Shown here piece by piece: positions 56,878-64,000 of a stretch of DNA of 64,000 nucleotides; the first letter of the stretch is position 1; each line of letters begins with the position of its first letter. The stretch is taken from assembly GCA_963666865.1 (NCBI GenBank), contig OY763072.1, positions 4,030,001 through 4,094,000 of the forward strand, read 5' to 3'. The notes under the pieces are model-generated. The model was not told the DNA's origin and did no database searches. It saw only the letters and a program-made list of their open reading frames with translations. Made by a program: the position numbers and the translations under genes. The DNA is from Bin87 sp963666865. Its GTDB lineage: Bacteria > Chloroflexota > Dehalococcoidia > Lucifugimonadales > UBA3495.

Positions 56878-57783
56878 ACCGGCGTCCCGCAACCGCTCAA
56901 ACAGGCTGCGCTGTTCGTCGGTGAGACTGGTAGGCATCGTAACGTTCACCACGGCATACAGGTTCCCGCGTTGTTCCGGGTTGTTCAAACGGGCCAAGCC
57001 CTGCCCGGCCAGGCGAAAGCGCCGGCCGTTCTGTGTTTCCGGCGGCAAAGTCAGCTCGATCTGGCCCCGCAAAGTCCGCACTGTGGCAGTCCCTCCCAAA
57101 ACGGCGTCCAACAGCGGCACGTCCACGGTGGTATGCAGGTCGTCTCCCTGCCGTTCAAATCGGCCGTGTGGCGACACGGACACCAGCAGATTAAACTCCC
57201 CGCCGGAATTGTTGCCGGCGGCGACGTGCACCCGCCCCCCATCGGCGATGCCGGCCGGTATTTTCACTTCCAGACGGCGGCCGTCTGGCAGGTTGACGAG
57301 GCGAGTGGCGCCCTGGTCAACCTCTTCTAACGTAACTTCTACCGGAACCTCAGCCGGTCGTGGCCGGAAGCGCTCTCCCCGGATCCGCTCACCAAAATCG
57401 TCCCCCAGGCCGGAGGCAAAGCCGCCCAATCCACCCAACAGGTCGGAAAGCGAGCCGTCGCCAGTGGTAAAGGTAAAGCCGCCGCGCCCACCGCCGAAAT
57501 CGCCGCCCCGGAAGAACTGGGTAAAGTCCGGGCCGGGGCCGCCCCGCTGCTCGAAATGCTCAGCCTGCTCCCAGCGGTCGCCATAACGGTCGTACTTGGC
57601 CCGCTTGTCCGCGTCGGATAACACCTCGTAGGCGGCGTTGATGGACTTGAATCTCTCGGCGGCAGCATCGTCGCCCGGGTTCACGTCGGGATGATGCTGC
57701 CGGGCCAGCCGGCGATACGCCTGCCGGATCTCCTTCTCATCGGCGTTGCGCGGGACCCCCAGGATGTCGTAATAGTCAGCCAT
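56845..57783 (-). CDS. DnaJ/CbpA-like co-chaperone
   Basis: A 312-residue type II J protein: ADYYDILGVPRNADEKEIRQAYRRLARQHHPDVNPGDD (in parts; HPD motif at about 33), a Gly/Phe-rich linker (FFRGGDFGGGRGGFTF), and C-terminal substrate domains (GGRVHVAAGNNSGGEFNLLVSVSPHGRFERQGDDL). No zinc-finger domain, so CbpA-like. The ATG 57783 starts the J domain directly. First gene of the dnaJ-hspR-clpB operon. Confidence 0.92.
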   Translation of the reverse strand: MADYYDILGVPRNADEKEIRQAYRRLARQHHPDVNPGDDAAAERFKSINAAYEVLSDADKRAKYDRYGDRWEQAEHFEQRGGPGPDFTQFFRGGDFGGGRGGFTFTTGDGSLSDLLGGLGGFASGLGDDFGERIRGERFRPRPAEVPVEVTLEEVDQGATRLVNLPDGRRLEVKIPAGIADGGRVHVAAGNNSGGEFNLLVSVSPHGRFERQGDDLHTTVDVPLLDAVLGGTATVRTLRGQIELTLPPETQNGRRFRLAGQGLARLNNPEQRGNLYAVVNVTMPTSLTDEQRSLFERLRDAGVDSGPVSGTG

Positions 57784-57819
57784 TGCAGCACTTGCCTGCG
57801 CGTAGATAGTTTCACGTCC

Positions 57820-57848
57820 ATCATATATCGCTATGTTAATATTGTCAA
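57820..57848 (-). promoter_or_regulatory. near-consensus promoter of the heat-shock operon
   Basis: Minus-strand TTGACA (57848-57843), exactly 17-nt spacer, TATGAT (57825-57820); predicted start near 57813, about 30 nt before the dnaJ ATG. Confidence 0.75.
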
Positions 57849-57853
57849 TATTA
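57837..57853. promoter_or_regulatory. 17-bp palindrome over the -35 box
   Basis: TAATATTG-T-CAATATTA, perfectly symmetrical around one base and covering the -35 hexamer; a likely operator. Confidence 0.65.
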
Positions 57854-57874
57854 TGATGTCTAAACAATCATAAA

Positions 57875-57894
57875 CTTGATAAAATCATATCAAC
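57875..57894. promoter_or_regulatory. HAIR-like inverted repeat upstream of the promoter
   Basis: CTTGATA-N6-TATCAAC, six of seven arm positions symmetrical; resembles the HspR site CTTGAGT-N7-ACTCAAG. Confidence 0.5.
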
Positions 57895-57904
57895 TATTGG
57901 AGCC

Positions 57905-57945
57905 GTCAGAAGCAGGATTTGCCGGATTGCATGGATTGGCAGGTA
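57905..57945. repeat. fragment of the CAGAATCAGGATT-type repeat
   Basis: GTCAGAAGCAGGATTTGCCGG and ATTGGCAGG resemble one arm of the repeats at 27.7-28.4 kb. Confidence 0.5.
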
Positions 57946-58015
57946 AGACGGCTTGCCGCGTTTAACCGGGAGTGCTAAAATTATTCTACGTTGGGTTTGT
58001 GACCCAGCGCCATGC

Positions 58016-58087
58016 TCCCCTGTAGCTCAGCGGTAGAGCGGGCGGCTGTTAACCGCTAGGTCGCAGGTTCGAATCCTGCCGGGGGAG
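58016..58087 (+). tRNA. tRNA-Asn (anticodon GTT)
   Basis: A 72-nt cloverleaf followed by encoded CCA (58088-58090): acceptor TCCCCTG/CGGGGGA, D arm GCTC-AGCGGTA-GAGC, anticodon loop CTGTTAA, T arm GCAGG-TTCGAAT-CCTGC. The 3' half and 40 bp of flank are duplicated at 58445-58523. Confidence 0.95.
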
Positions 58088-58127
58088 CCATTTGCTGCCT
58101 GGAGCGCAGGGGTGGCGAGCGGCGGAT
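58049..58127 (+). repeat. 79-bp direct repeat, left copy (3' half of tRNA-Asn and flank)
   Basis: Identical to 58445-58523. It begins in the anticodon loop at TTAACC and ends GCGGCGGAT downstream of the tRNA. Confidence 0.9.
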
Positions 58128-58181
58128 TTCGGTGAACAGGTGCCCAGGAAGACATCCCATGCTCGTTAGCGGAAGTTGGGC

Positions 58182-58448
58182 ATGTACACCGTTTACGTGC
58201 TGCGAAGCGCCACTACCGGACGACGTTACGTAGGGCAGACGGAAAATCTGGACCGTCGCCTCCATGAACATCAGTCAGGCCAGGCCGGGTACACCAAAGG
58301 CCGAGGGCCATGGCTGCTATTGCACCGGGAAGAATACCCTACGAGACGAGAAGCGATGCAAAGGGAGCGTTTCCTGAAGTCAGGCGCTGGGAGGGAGTGG
58401 TTGAAGCGCGAGCTCAGCGGTAGAGCGGGTCCGCCAGAGGCGGATTAA
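58182..58448 (+). CDS. GIY-YIG nuclease domain protein (URI-type)
   Basis: An 88-residue GIY-YIG protein: TVYVLRSATTGRRYVGQTENLDRRLHEHQSG carries the two triads (YVL, YVG) and Arg; then HREEYPTRREAMQRERFLKSGAGREWLKREL is the normal family end. Its last codons (LSGRAGPPEAD) are read from the tRNA-like duplicate. It lies between two copies of the tRNA 3' half, as in an integrated unit. Confidence 0.85.
   Translation: MYTVYVLRSATTGRRYVGQTENLDRRLHEHQSGQAGYTKGRGPWLLLHREEYPTRREAMQRERFLKSGAGREWLKRELSGRAGPPEAD
58408..58444 (+). pseudogene. tRNA-Asn-like fragment with altered anticodon arm
   Basis: GCTCAGCGGTAGAGCGGG (58411-58428) copies the D arm; then TCCGCCAGAGGCGGAT replaces the anticodon stem-loop before the duplicated 3' half. 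With 58445-58490 it forms a tRNA-like sequence without a 5' acceptor strand. Confidence 0.7.
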
Positions 58449-58523
58449 CCGCTAGGTCGCAGGTTCGAATCCTGCCGGGGGAGCCATTTGCTGCCTGGAG
58501 CGCAGGGGTGGCGAGCGGCGGAT
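58445..58523 (+). repeat. 79-bp direct repeat, right copy
   Basis: Matches 58049-58127 base for base, including the T arm, acceptor 3' strand and CCA. Confidence 0.9.
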
Positions 58524-58829
58524 GAGGCCGTCAACCTGTCAACGGCGCTATCACCCCGGAACCGCTCCCTGTTGCGGCGGTCCCGTTCCCTCATCCAGCA
58601 ATCCACCTCTTTGTCCGCTTCGCCGTCCGGAAGGCGGTTGGCAAAGCGTCCAGGGTCTAAAAACGCGCGAAATGACCCAATAAGTCTTTCCAATCTCTTG
58701 AGAGTCGCGCTATCTCGTCGTCAGAATCCGCCCACGCGTCGGAACCCGGATGGAGCGCCGTCGCTCAGCGCGTACCGCATCCGCCGGTGGCGGACCGGGG
58801 CGCACACCTAAAATGCCAAGGATTTCATC
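58524..58829. other. region with a possible decayed minus-strand ORF
   Basis: About 306 bp without a convincing gene. On the minus strand two frames (DDEIARLSRDWKDLLGHFARF and then, in the next frame, FLDPGRFANRLPDGEADKEV) look like one short protein broken by a one-base shift near a T-run at about 58660. No known family is recognised. Confidence 0.25.
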
Positions 58830-59168
58830 ATGGCTTTCGAAAGTCGTCGTGAAGACACCACGTGGGTCATCCAAACCGAGGAGCGTCTGGATAGCGGCAA
58901 CGCCCAGGCGCTCTGCGACCTGCTTGACGCCGCGACTGAGTTCCCGGGCCAATCGGTGGTCATTGACATGGAAGACCTGGTGTACATCAGCAGCGCGGGG
59001 CTGAGAGCCATATTGCAGGCGGTTCGCAAGACGGAGCGCCAGAACTCCCAGTTGGCCCTCTGCTCTCTGTCGGAAGACGTGCGGGACGTGTTTGAGACCA
59101 GCGGCTTCGACCAGTTGATCGACATCCACCCGTCCTGCCCGGAAGCCATCGCAGCCGTCGGCGGTTGA
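58830..59168 (+). CDS. STAS-domain anti-sigma-factor antagonist
   Basis: A 112-residue SpoIIAA-like protein: RLDSGNAQALCDLLDAATEFPGQSVVIDMEDLVYISSAGLRAIL with the phosphorylatable Ser in YISSAGLR. Such proteins free a sigma factor or control another output by a partner-switch with a kinase. No kinase gene is next to it. Confidence 0.9.
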   Translation: MAFESRREDTTWVIQTEERLDSGNAQALCDLLDAATEFPGQSVVIDMEDLVYISSAGLRAILQAVRKTERQNSQLALCSLSEDVRDVFETSGFDQLIDIHPSCPEAIAAVGG

Positions 59169-59176
59169 GCTAGTAG

Positions 59177-59668
59177 TCAGGAGATAGGCCCAACGCTATC
59201 TTTCGTCCCACTATCCCAACGCCAGAAGCTCTGGCGTCCGATGGCCGGTACCGGCTCGGTCAATGGTCTCACCTCAGCGAGAAACCACAACCAGCGTCCG
59301 GGGCTGAAATCACCCCACGGGTCGATACGGCTTTTTCCCTTGCCGACCGCGCAGCCGGCCTCCGTGCCGGGTTCGTGCGTCGCGTAGCCATCTACAAGGT
59401 TGACCCGCTCCACCCTCGCCATGCCGGCGAGGGTCGCGGTTGCCACGACCATACCGGCGGGAATCACCCTGCGCCAATCCTCTCCCATGCGCCCGACCAT
59501 CGCCGCGTCAATGGCCGGACCGGGTTCTCGCGCCACCAATTTGGCGGCGTGGATGGCGATGTTCTGCTCAAGCAAACGGACCGGCGCCGGCCAGGACCGG
59601 GTTTCCACCGTCTTGATCCCCAGGACGATCAACGATGCCCAGGGCTGGTGCAGCGTAATGGCGTACAT
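59177..59668 (-). CDS. ASCH-domain protein
   Basis: A 163-residue protein: YAITLHQPWASLIVLGIKTVETRSWPAP is the ASCH signature (QPWASLI...G.K..E.R.W), then IAIHAAKLVA and GRWLWFLAEVRPLTEPVPAIGRQSFW. ASCH domains bind RNA or modified nucleotides; some cleave N4-acetylcytidine. ATG 59668 is used; GTG 59671 is possible. Confidence 0.88.
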   Translation of the reverse strand: MYAITLHQPWASLIVLGIKTVETRSWPAPVRLLEQNIAIHAAKLVAREPGPAIDAAMVGRMGEDWRRVIPAGMVVATATLAGMARVERVNLVDGYATHEPGTEAGCAVGKGKSRIDPWGDFSPGRWLWFLAEVRPLTEPVPAIGRQSFWRWDSGTKDSVGPIS

Positions 59669-59702
59669 CACGCACCTAATCCTAGGTGGTTTGTCTGCTA
59701 AT

Positions 59703-59794
59703 CCGTCATTCCGGCGAAAGCCGGAATCCGGCAGTGTTTTCTGGGCTCCGGCTTTCGCCGGAGTGACGGGATGGTATATCAGAATGTCAACACA
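59703..59794. repeat. CGTCATTCC palindrome ending AATGTCAACA
   Basis: CGTCATTCCGGCGAAAGCCGG and CTCCGGCTTTCGCCGGAGTGACG arms, followed by AGAATGTCAACACAGGCTAGT, the same outer end as the 38.1-kb copy. Confidence 0.85.
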
Positions 59795-59796
59795 GG

Positions 59797-61158
59797 CTAG
59801 TCAGCGGCTGACGGCGCCAAACCGGCCCGGTCGGCCAGCGCCAGGTCGATTGCCTGCCGCTCCGCCCGCTCAGTTTCCGGCGAGAAACGCACTGTCAGCA
59901 CCAGCGTCGAGGCCAGGATCACCGCCACGCCTACGATGAGCAGCGCGTCGGCGTAGCCCAGGCTCTCGGAGCGAAAGAGGAACCCGAAGGCCACCGCGCC
60001 AGCGTTGCCACCCGCGCCCACAATGCCAGCCACCGAACCCAGCGCTTTGCGGTTGATGAACGGCACCACCGAGAAAGTCGCCCCTTCCGACATCTGCACG
60101 AAGAGGCTGAAAACGATCATCGCGCCCACGGCCAGGAACAGCGTCGCCATCTGCGAAAACAGGATCAGCGCCAGCCCTTCCACCAGCAGCACGCCGCCCA
60201 GGAACATAACCCGGCCCTTCAGCCCGAACCGGATCCCCATCTTGTCGCCGAACATCCCGCCCAGGGTCCGGGCGAAGATGTTCATCAAACCGAAGGTGCC
60301 GGCGATGATGCCGGCGGTGGCCAGGTTCAACTCAAAGCGGTCGTAGTAGTACAGGGCCGCGATGTTGTTGATGGTCAGCTCCACGCCGAAGCAGGCTCCG
60401 TAGATGACGAACAGCACCCAAACGCGCGGGTCCTTTGCCGCTTCCAGGAACGAACCTTTGGCGGCGGCAGAGGATGGCATCAACCCCCGGGCGCGGAGTT
60501 CGCGGTAGTTCCCTTGCGGACAGTCCTGCGTGAAGAAGTAGTAGGCCACCCCCACCAGCATCAGGGCCGCGCCCGGTATCACCATGGCGATCCGCCACCC
60601 CAGCAGTTCCCCAACCCCGAACATGAGCACGCCGGCGAAGACCAGCGGCATCGCCATCTGGGTGATACCGCCGCCCATGTTGCCCCAGCCGGCGGTGGTG
60701 GCGTTGGCCGTGCCCACCACGTTGGGCGCGAACATCACCGAGGTGTGGTACTGCGTGATAACGAAGGACGCGCCGATCACTCCTATCGCCAGGCGGAACA
60801 GCAGAAACGTCTCATAGCTCTGGGCCAGCCCGATGCACATCACCGGAATCGAGCCGAGCACCAGCAGGCCGCTGTAGGCCAGCCGGGGGCCGATGCGGTC
60901 GCACAGCCAGCCAAAAACCAGGCGGGCCACGATGGTGATGGCTACCGACGCGATGATGGTGTTGCCGATCTGCGCCTTGGACAGCAGCAGGTCCTCCCGG
61001 ACCACGGCCATCAGCGGCGCGATGCCGAACCACCCGAAAAAGCACAGGAAGAAGGCGAACCAGGTCAGGTGGAACGTCCGCATCTGCGGCGCCGCCAGGC
61101 TGAAAAGGCGTATCCGGGTGGCTTTCCCGCCGTCCACGGCGGCATTCAGCAGGCTCAT
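59797..61158 (-). CDS. narK: NarK-type nitrate/nitrite MFS transporter
   Basis: A 453-residue MFS protein with about 12 transmembrane helices: FHLTWFAFFLCFFGWFGIAPLM, GLAQSYETFLLFRLAIGVIGASFVITQYHTSVMF (in parts), ATTAGWGNMGGGITQM (nitrate/nitrite porter signature). ATG 61158 follows GGAGATGAG; the upstream ATG at 61200 lacks it. It follows nirD and probably exports or takes up nitrite/nitrate for the nirBD reductase. Confidence 0.92.
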   Translation of the reverse strand: MSLLNAAVDGGKATRIRLFSLAAPQMRTFHLTWFAFFLCFFGWFGIAPLMAVVREDLLLSKAQIGNTIIASVAITIVARLVFGWLCDRIGPRLAYSGLLVLGSIPVMCIGLAQSYETFLLFRLAIGVIGASFVITQYHTSVMFAPNVVGTANATTAGWGNMGGGITQMAMPLVFAGVLMFGVGELLGWRIAMVIPGAALMLVGVAYYFFTQDCPQGNYRELRARGLMPSSAAAKGSFLEAAKDPRVWVLFVIYGACFGVELTINNIAALYYYDRFELNLATAGIIAGTFGLMNIFARTLGGMFGDKMGIRFGLKGRVMFLGGVLLVEGLALILFSQMATLFLAVGAMIVFSLFVQMSEGATFSVVPFINRKALGSVAGIVGAGGNAGAVAFGFLFRSESLGYADALLIVGVAVILASTLVLTVRFSPETERAERQAIDLALADRAGLAPSAAD

Positions 61159-61189
61159 TTTCTCATCTCCTCGTGGGCAGGGCAGCCGG

Positions 61190-61561
61190 TCAGGACTCAC
61201 GCCACCCGACGACGATTTCTCCGTGTTCGTTCAGCGAAACCGGATAGGTCAACAGCGCGGGGCAGTCGTTGCCCAAGGGTTCCCCCGTTTCCAGGTTGAA
61301 CTTGAAATTGTGCAAGGGACAGATCAAAGCATCGCCGCCGATCAGTCCGTCGGCCAAAGGCCCCGCCTGATGGGAGCACTCGGCCTGCGTTGCGAACACT
61401 CGCCCCTGCCGGCTGCGGAACACTGCGATGGCCGCGCCGCCGATCTCGAACCGGCGACCCTCGCCCAGCGGTATCTGCGCCGCGCTGCCCAGGTTGTACG
61501 TTGTTGCTGCGCTCATGTTGGTCACGGAAAATACTTCCGGCGTTTTCGTGATGAGTACCAT
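61190..61561 (-). CDS. nirD: nitrite reductase small subunit-like Rieske protein
   Basis: A 123-residue Rieske-fold protein: CSHQAGPLADGLIGGDALICPLHNFKFNLETG has the [2Fe-2S] ligands CxH and CxxH, so unlike enteric NirD it keeps all four and may carry a cluster. An ATG at 61516 (MSAATTYNLG) is an alternative start. It follows nirB by 4 bp. Confidence 0.88.
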   Translation of the reverse strand: MVLITKTPEVFSVTNMSAATTYNLGSAAQIPLGEGRRFEIGGAAIAVFRSRQGRVFATQAECSHQAGPLADGLIGGDALICPLHNFKFNLETGEPLGNDCPALLTYPVSLNEHGEIVVGWRES

Positions 61562-61565
61562 GCCA

Positions 61566-64000
61566 CTACCTCGCTACGACCATCGGCTCCGCCGCCGGCG
61601 CGGTGACGAACTGGTTGGGATGCACCGGCTCGCCGGCCTCCAACCAGGGGTCCTGATAGGCGTCCACAGCGGCCTGCATTTCCTGATCCAGCCGGTCGCA
61701 GATACCCTCGCTGTCCTCAACCAGGATCTGCCGCAGCCGTTCTATCCCCATGCGCTCCACGAAATCGTAGGTGCGCTCCAGATAACGGGCGTTCTCCCGG
61801 TAGTACTGCATGAACCGCCCCATCATCAGCACGGTCTCGTCGTGGGAGTCAGTTACGCACAGCACATCCCCCTTGCGAACCCGCGATCCGGCCGCTCCCC
61901 CGATATAGACCTCCCACTTGCCGCCCTCAATGGCCGTGGCGCCCACGTCCTTGGTGGTGGACTCGGCGCAGTTGCGGGGACACCCCGAAACGGCCAGCTT
62001 CATCTTGTGCGGGCTTTCGATGCCCTGGAACCGCTTTTCGATCTTGACGCCCAGGCCGGTGCTGTCGCCCACGCCGAACCGACAGAATTCGGTGCCCACG
62101 CAGGTCTTGCAGGTTCGAAACGCCTTGGTGTAGGCGTGGCCGGAGGGCATTCCCACCTCCTGCCACACCTCCGGCAGGTGCTCTTTGGGGATACCCAGCA
62201 GGTCGATGCGCTGGCCGCCGGTGATCTTCACCATACGAGCCTCGTACTTATCGGCGGCGTCGGCGATGCGGCGCAGTTGGTCAGGAGTGGTGATGCCGCC
62301 ATAGATACGAGGAACCACGCTGAACGTACCATCGTTCTGGATATTGGCGTGGACCCGGTCGTTGATGAACCGGGCGTCCCGCTCATCCTCGTACTCGGCC
62401 CCCCAGATGGTCCGCAGCAGCGACGCCAGGCCCAGCTTGCTGCCGGCGTCCTCTTTGCCGCCGGCCAGGGCCTCAAAGACCTGGGACACGCTCTTCAGCG
62501 CCATGGCCTTGATCGCCCCAACCAGTTCCGGCTTGGTCAGGGGGATGCCCGGCACGTAGTAATGTGCCGAGGGGTCGTCGGCTACCAGGCCGTCGGCGGC
62601 CAGTTCCAGCACCGCCTGCACCTGCACCTTGCAGGAGCCGCACCCGGTGCCGGCCCGGGTCGCGTCACAAACCGCCTTCAGGCTGCGGCACCCGCTGTCC
62701 ACGGCGGCGATGATCTTGCCCTTGGTCACGCCGTTGCAGTTGCAGATCTGGGCGTCGTCGGGCATATCTTCCACATTGAGGGCCGGCGCGGCATCCCCAG
62801 CCAGGGGGAACAGCAACTCGGAGCGGTTCTCCGGCAGAGCCTCCCCCCGGTCGAATGCCTGGAGGATCCTGGGCATGGTCAGCCCGTCGCCCAGCAGGAT
62901 GGCGCCCTTGACCTTCCCGTCCCGCACGATGACCTTCTTGTACACGTTGCGGTTGGGCTCCACGTAGGTCACCACCTCGTCATCCTCGTCCAGCGGGTCC
63001 TTATCGCCGGCCACCGCCAGTTCCACGCCCATGACCTTGAGCTTGGTGGAGACCTGGGAGCCGCCGTATGCGGAGTCCTCATTGCGCCCGGTGAGCCGCT
63101 CGGCCAGCACGCGGGCCTGCTCCCACAACGGCGCGACCAGGCCGTACACCTGGCCCCGGTGCTCGGCGCACTCGCCGATGGCGTAAACGTCCTGGTCGTT
63201 GCGACAGGTGAGGCTGTCGTTGACCAGGATGCCGCGCCGCACGTGCAGCCCCGCCATCCGCGCCAGGTCAACGTTGGGCCGGATGCCCGCCGAGATGACC
63301 ACCATGTCGCAATCCAGCGTCTCGCCGTCCTTGAACTGGAGGCCCGTTACGTGGCCGTTGCCCAGCACGGCGGTGGTCAGCTTTTCCAGGTGGAACCGCA
63401 CGCCCAGATCCTCCAGGCTTTGCTGCAGCAGCCGGCCGGACAGGGAGTCCAGCTGCGTGTCCATGAGCCACCCCATCAGATGCACCACGTCAACTTCCAG
63501 GCCTCGGTTCATCAGGCCTCGGGCCGCTTCCAGGCCCAGCAGGCCGCCGCCGATGACCGCCGCCTTCCGCGCTCCTTGGGCGTGTTCAATGATGTCCGCG
63601 CAGTCGTCCAGGGTGCGGAACACGAACGCGCCGCTCTTGAAAGCCCCGTCCTCGTCCTGCAGCCCGTCCATGGGCGGCACGAATGCGCTGCTGCCCGTGG
63701 CGACGACCAGCTTGTCATAGGGCAGCAGCAGGCCGCCGGAGCCGTAGGCCATCTTTCCCTTGCGGTCGATGCCAATGGCGCGGACGCCGGCGTGCAGCGT
63801 CACGCCGTTCTCGGCGTACCAGTCCAGCGGGTTAATGAAGATGTCGTCCGCGTCGTGGGAACCTGACAGCACACCGGACAGCAGGATGCGGTTGTAGTTC
63901 CCGCAGGACTCCTCGCCGATGACGGTGATTTCGTAGGCGGACTGTCCGCCCAGGCCCACCATTTCCTCCACGAACCGGGCGCCGGCCATGCCGTTCCCAA
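61566..64000 (-). CDS. nirB: nitrite reductase (NADH) large subunit, runs off right edge
   Basis: At least 810 codons; the frame continues past the edge (GNGMAGARFVEE, so the FAD-binding GxGxxG lies partly outside). Order: FAD and NAD domains, CNCNGVTKG and CGSCKVQ Bfd-like [2Fe-2S], then the ferredoxin-like and siroheme/4Fe-4S domains with CVGTEFCRFG and SGCPRNCAES. It reduces nitrite to ammonia with NADH. nirD and narK follow, making one operon. Confidence 0.95.
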   Translation of the reverse strand, partial: GNGMAGARFVEEMVGLGGQSAYEITVIGEESCGNYNRILLSGVLSGSHDADDIFINPLDWYAENGVTLHAGVRAIGIDRKGKMAYGSGGLLLPYDKLVVATGSSAFVPPMDGLQDEDGAFKSGAFVFRTLDDCADIIEHAQGARKAAVIGGGLLGLEAARGLMNRGLEVDVVHLMGWLMDTQLDSLSGRLLQQSLEDLGVRFHLEKLTTAVLGNGHVTGLQFKDGETLDCDMVVISAGIRPNVDLARMAGLHVRRGILVNDSLTCRNDQDVYAIGECAEHRGQVYGLVAPLWEQARVLAERLTGRNEDSAYGGSQVSTKLKVMGVELAVAGDKDPLDEDDEVVTYVEPNRNVYKKVIVRDGKVKGAILLGDGLTMPRILQAFDRGEALPENRSELLFPLAGDAAPALNVEDMPDDAQICNCNGVTKGKIIAAVDSGCRSLKAVCDATRAGTGCGSCKVQVQAVLELAADGLVADDPSAHYYVPGIPLTKPELVGAIKAMALKSVSQVFEALAGGKEDAGSKLGLASLLRTIWGAEYEDERDARFINDRVHANIQNDGTFSVVPRIYGGITTPDQLRRIADAADKYEARMVKITGGQRIDLLGIPKEHLPEVWQEVGMPSGHAYTKAFRTCKTCVGTEFCRFGVGDSTGLGVKIEKRFQGIESPHKMKLAVSGCPRNCAESTTKDVGATAIEGGKWEVYIGGAAGSRVRKGDVLCVTDSHDETVLMMGRFMQYYRENARYLERTYDFVERMGIERLRQILVEDSEGICDRLDQEMQAAVDAYQDPWLEAGEPVHPNQFVTAPAAEPMVVAR

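Noticed and set aside
57972..57980. GAGTGCTAA, one arm of a CIRCE element
   Set aside because: The partner arm TTAGCACTC is not found nine bases upstream, so it is a chance half-site.
58445..58693. Minus-strand ORF ending DSNLRPSG
   Set aside because: Its C-terminal part is the antisense of the duplicated tRNA, a common false gene call.
61428..63866. An 812-codon plus-strand open frame opposite nirB
   Set aside because: It is the complement of the NirB coding frame, with no ribosome-binding site or family motif.

Overview
The window is GC-rich, densely packed bacterial chromosome. Gene content suggests an uncultured Chloroflexota lineage (SAR202/Dehalococcoidia-like), but no marker gene present settles this. 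The pointers are a single-polypeptide AccD-AccA carboxyltransferase, a dnaJ-hspR-clp heat-shock operon, many solitary catabolic enzymes (acyl-CoA dehydrogenase, N-acyl-D-amino-acid deacylase, LLM flavin oxidoreductase, zinc alcohol dehydrogenase, cobalt-type nitrile hydratase parts) and dispersed palindromic repeats of the CGTCATTCC and GTAGGGGCG types. Several genes appear to have no leader or use GTG/TTG starts.

Layout. 1-6.7 kb: end of an acyl-CoA dehydrogenase, three toxin-antitoxin (TA) modules (one decayed), a D-aminoacylase-like amidohydrolase, an Fe-S assembly factor plus Mrp ATPase, and HicAB. 6.7-18 kb: housekeeping block (accDA, tilS, phosphatase, CBS/DUF21 membrane protein, tsaD, lysS, two Uma2 nucleases, serS). 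18-31 kb: a type I restriction-modification locus whose hsdR is cut by a 5,547-bp transposon with 23-bp inverted ends and a 7-bp target duplication. The transposon carries an IS1595-like transposase, two tRNA genes and several unknown genes. Downstream, hsdM is fused to a single target-recognition domain and is followed by repeated hsdS 3'-end remnants, a GxxExxY cassette between ~105-bp repeats, and an ImmA/IrrE-DUF4411 pair. 31-40 kb: a HicB-TPR/HicA pair, a polysaccharide deacetylase, and a nitrile hydratase/thiocyanate hydrolase-like gene set whose two beta halves are separated by a 3.5-kb island of unrecognised genes, with two DSD1-type PLP-fold genes before the alpha subunit. 40-53 kb: rpiB, alcohol dehydrogenase, a GIY-YIG protein, HigA-HigB-HigA, an LLM oxidoreductase, a cysteine/sulfur operon (rrf2, moeB-like, cysK), larB, a flippase-like protein and a DPPR-synthase-like prenyltransferase, then a DUF433/HEPN-like cluster. 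53-58 kb: heat-shock operon with a near-consensus promoter and palindromes. 58-64 kb: tRNA-Asn with a duplicated 3' half bracketing a GIY-YIG gene, a STAS protein, an ASCH protein and the nirB-nirD-narK nitrite operon running off the right edge.

The most unusual parts are (i) the tRNA-carrying transposon in the nuclease motif of hsdR, with one tRNA that has an arginine-type body but a serine-codon anticodon; (ii) the uncharacterised island at 32,970-36,475; (iii) the hsdS-tail remnants, which look like recombination scars around accessory gene insertions; and (iv) the tRNA-Asn/GIY-YIG duplication. Roughly ten TA or TA-like modules occur in 64 kb.
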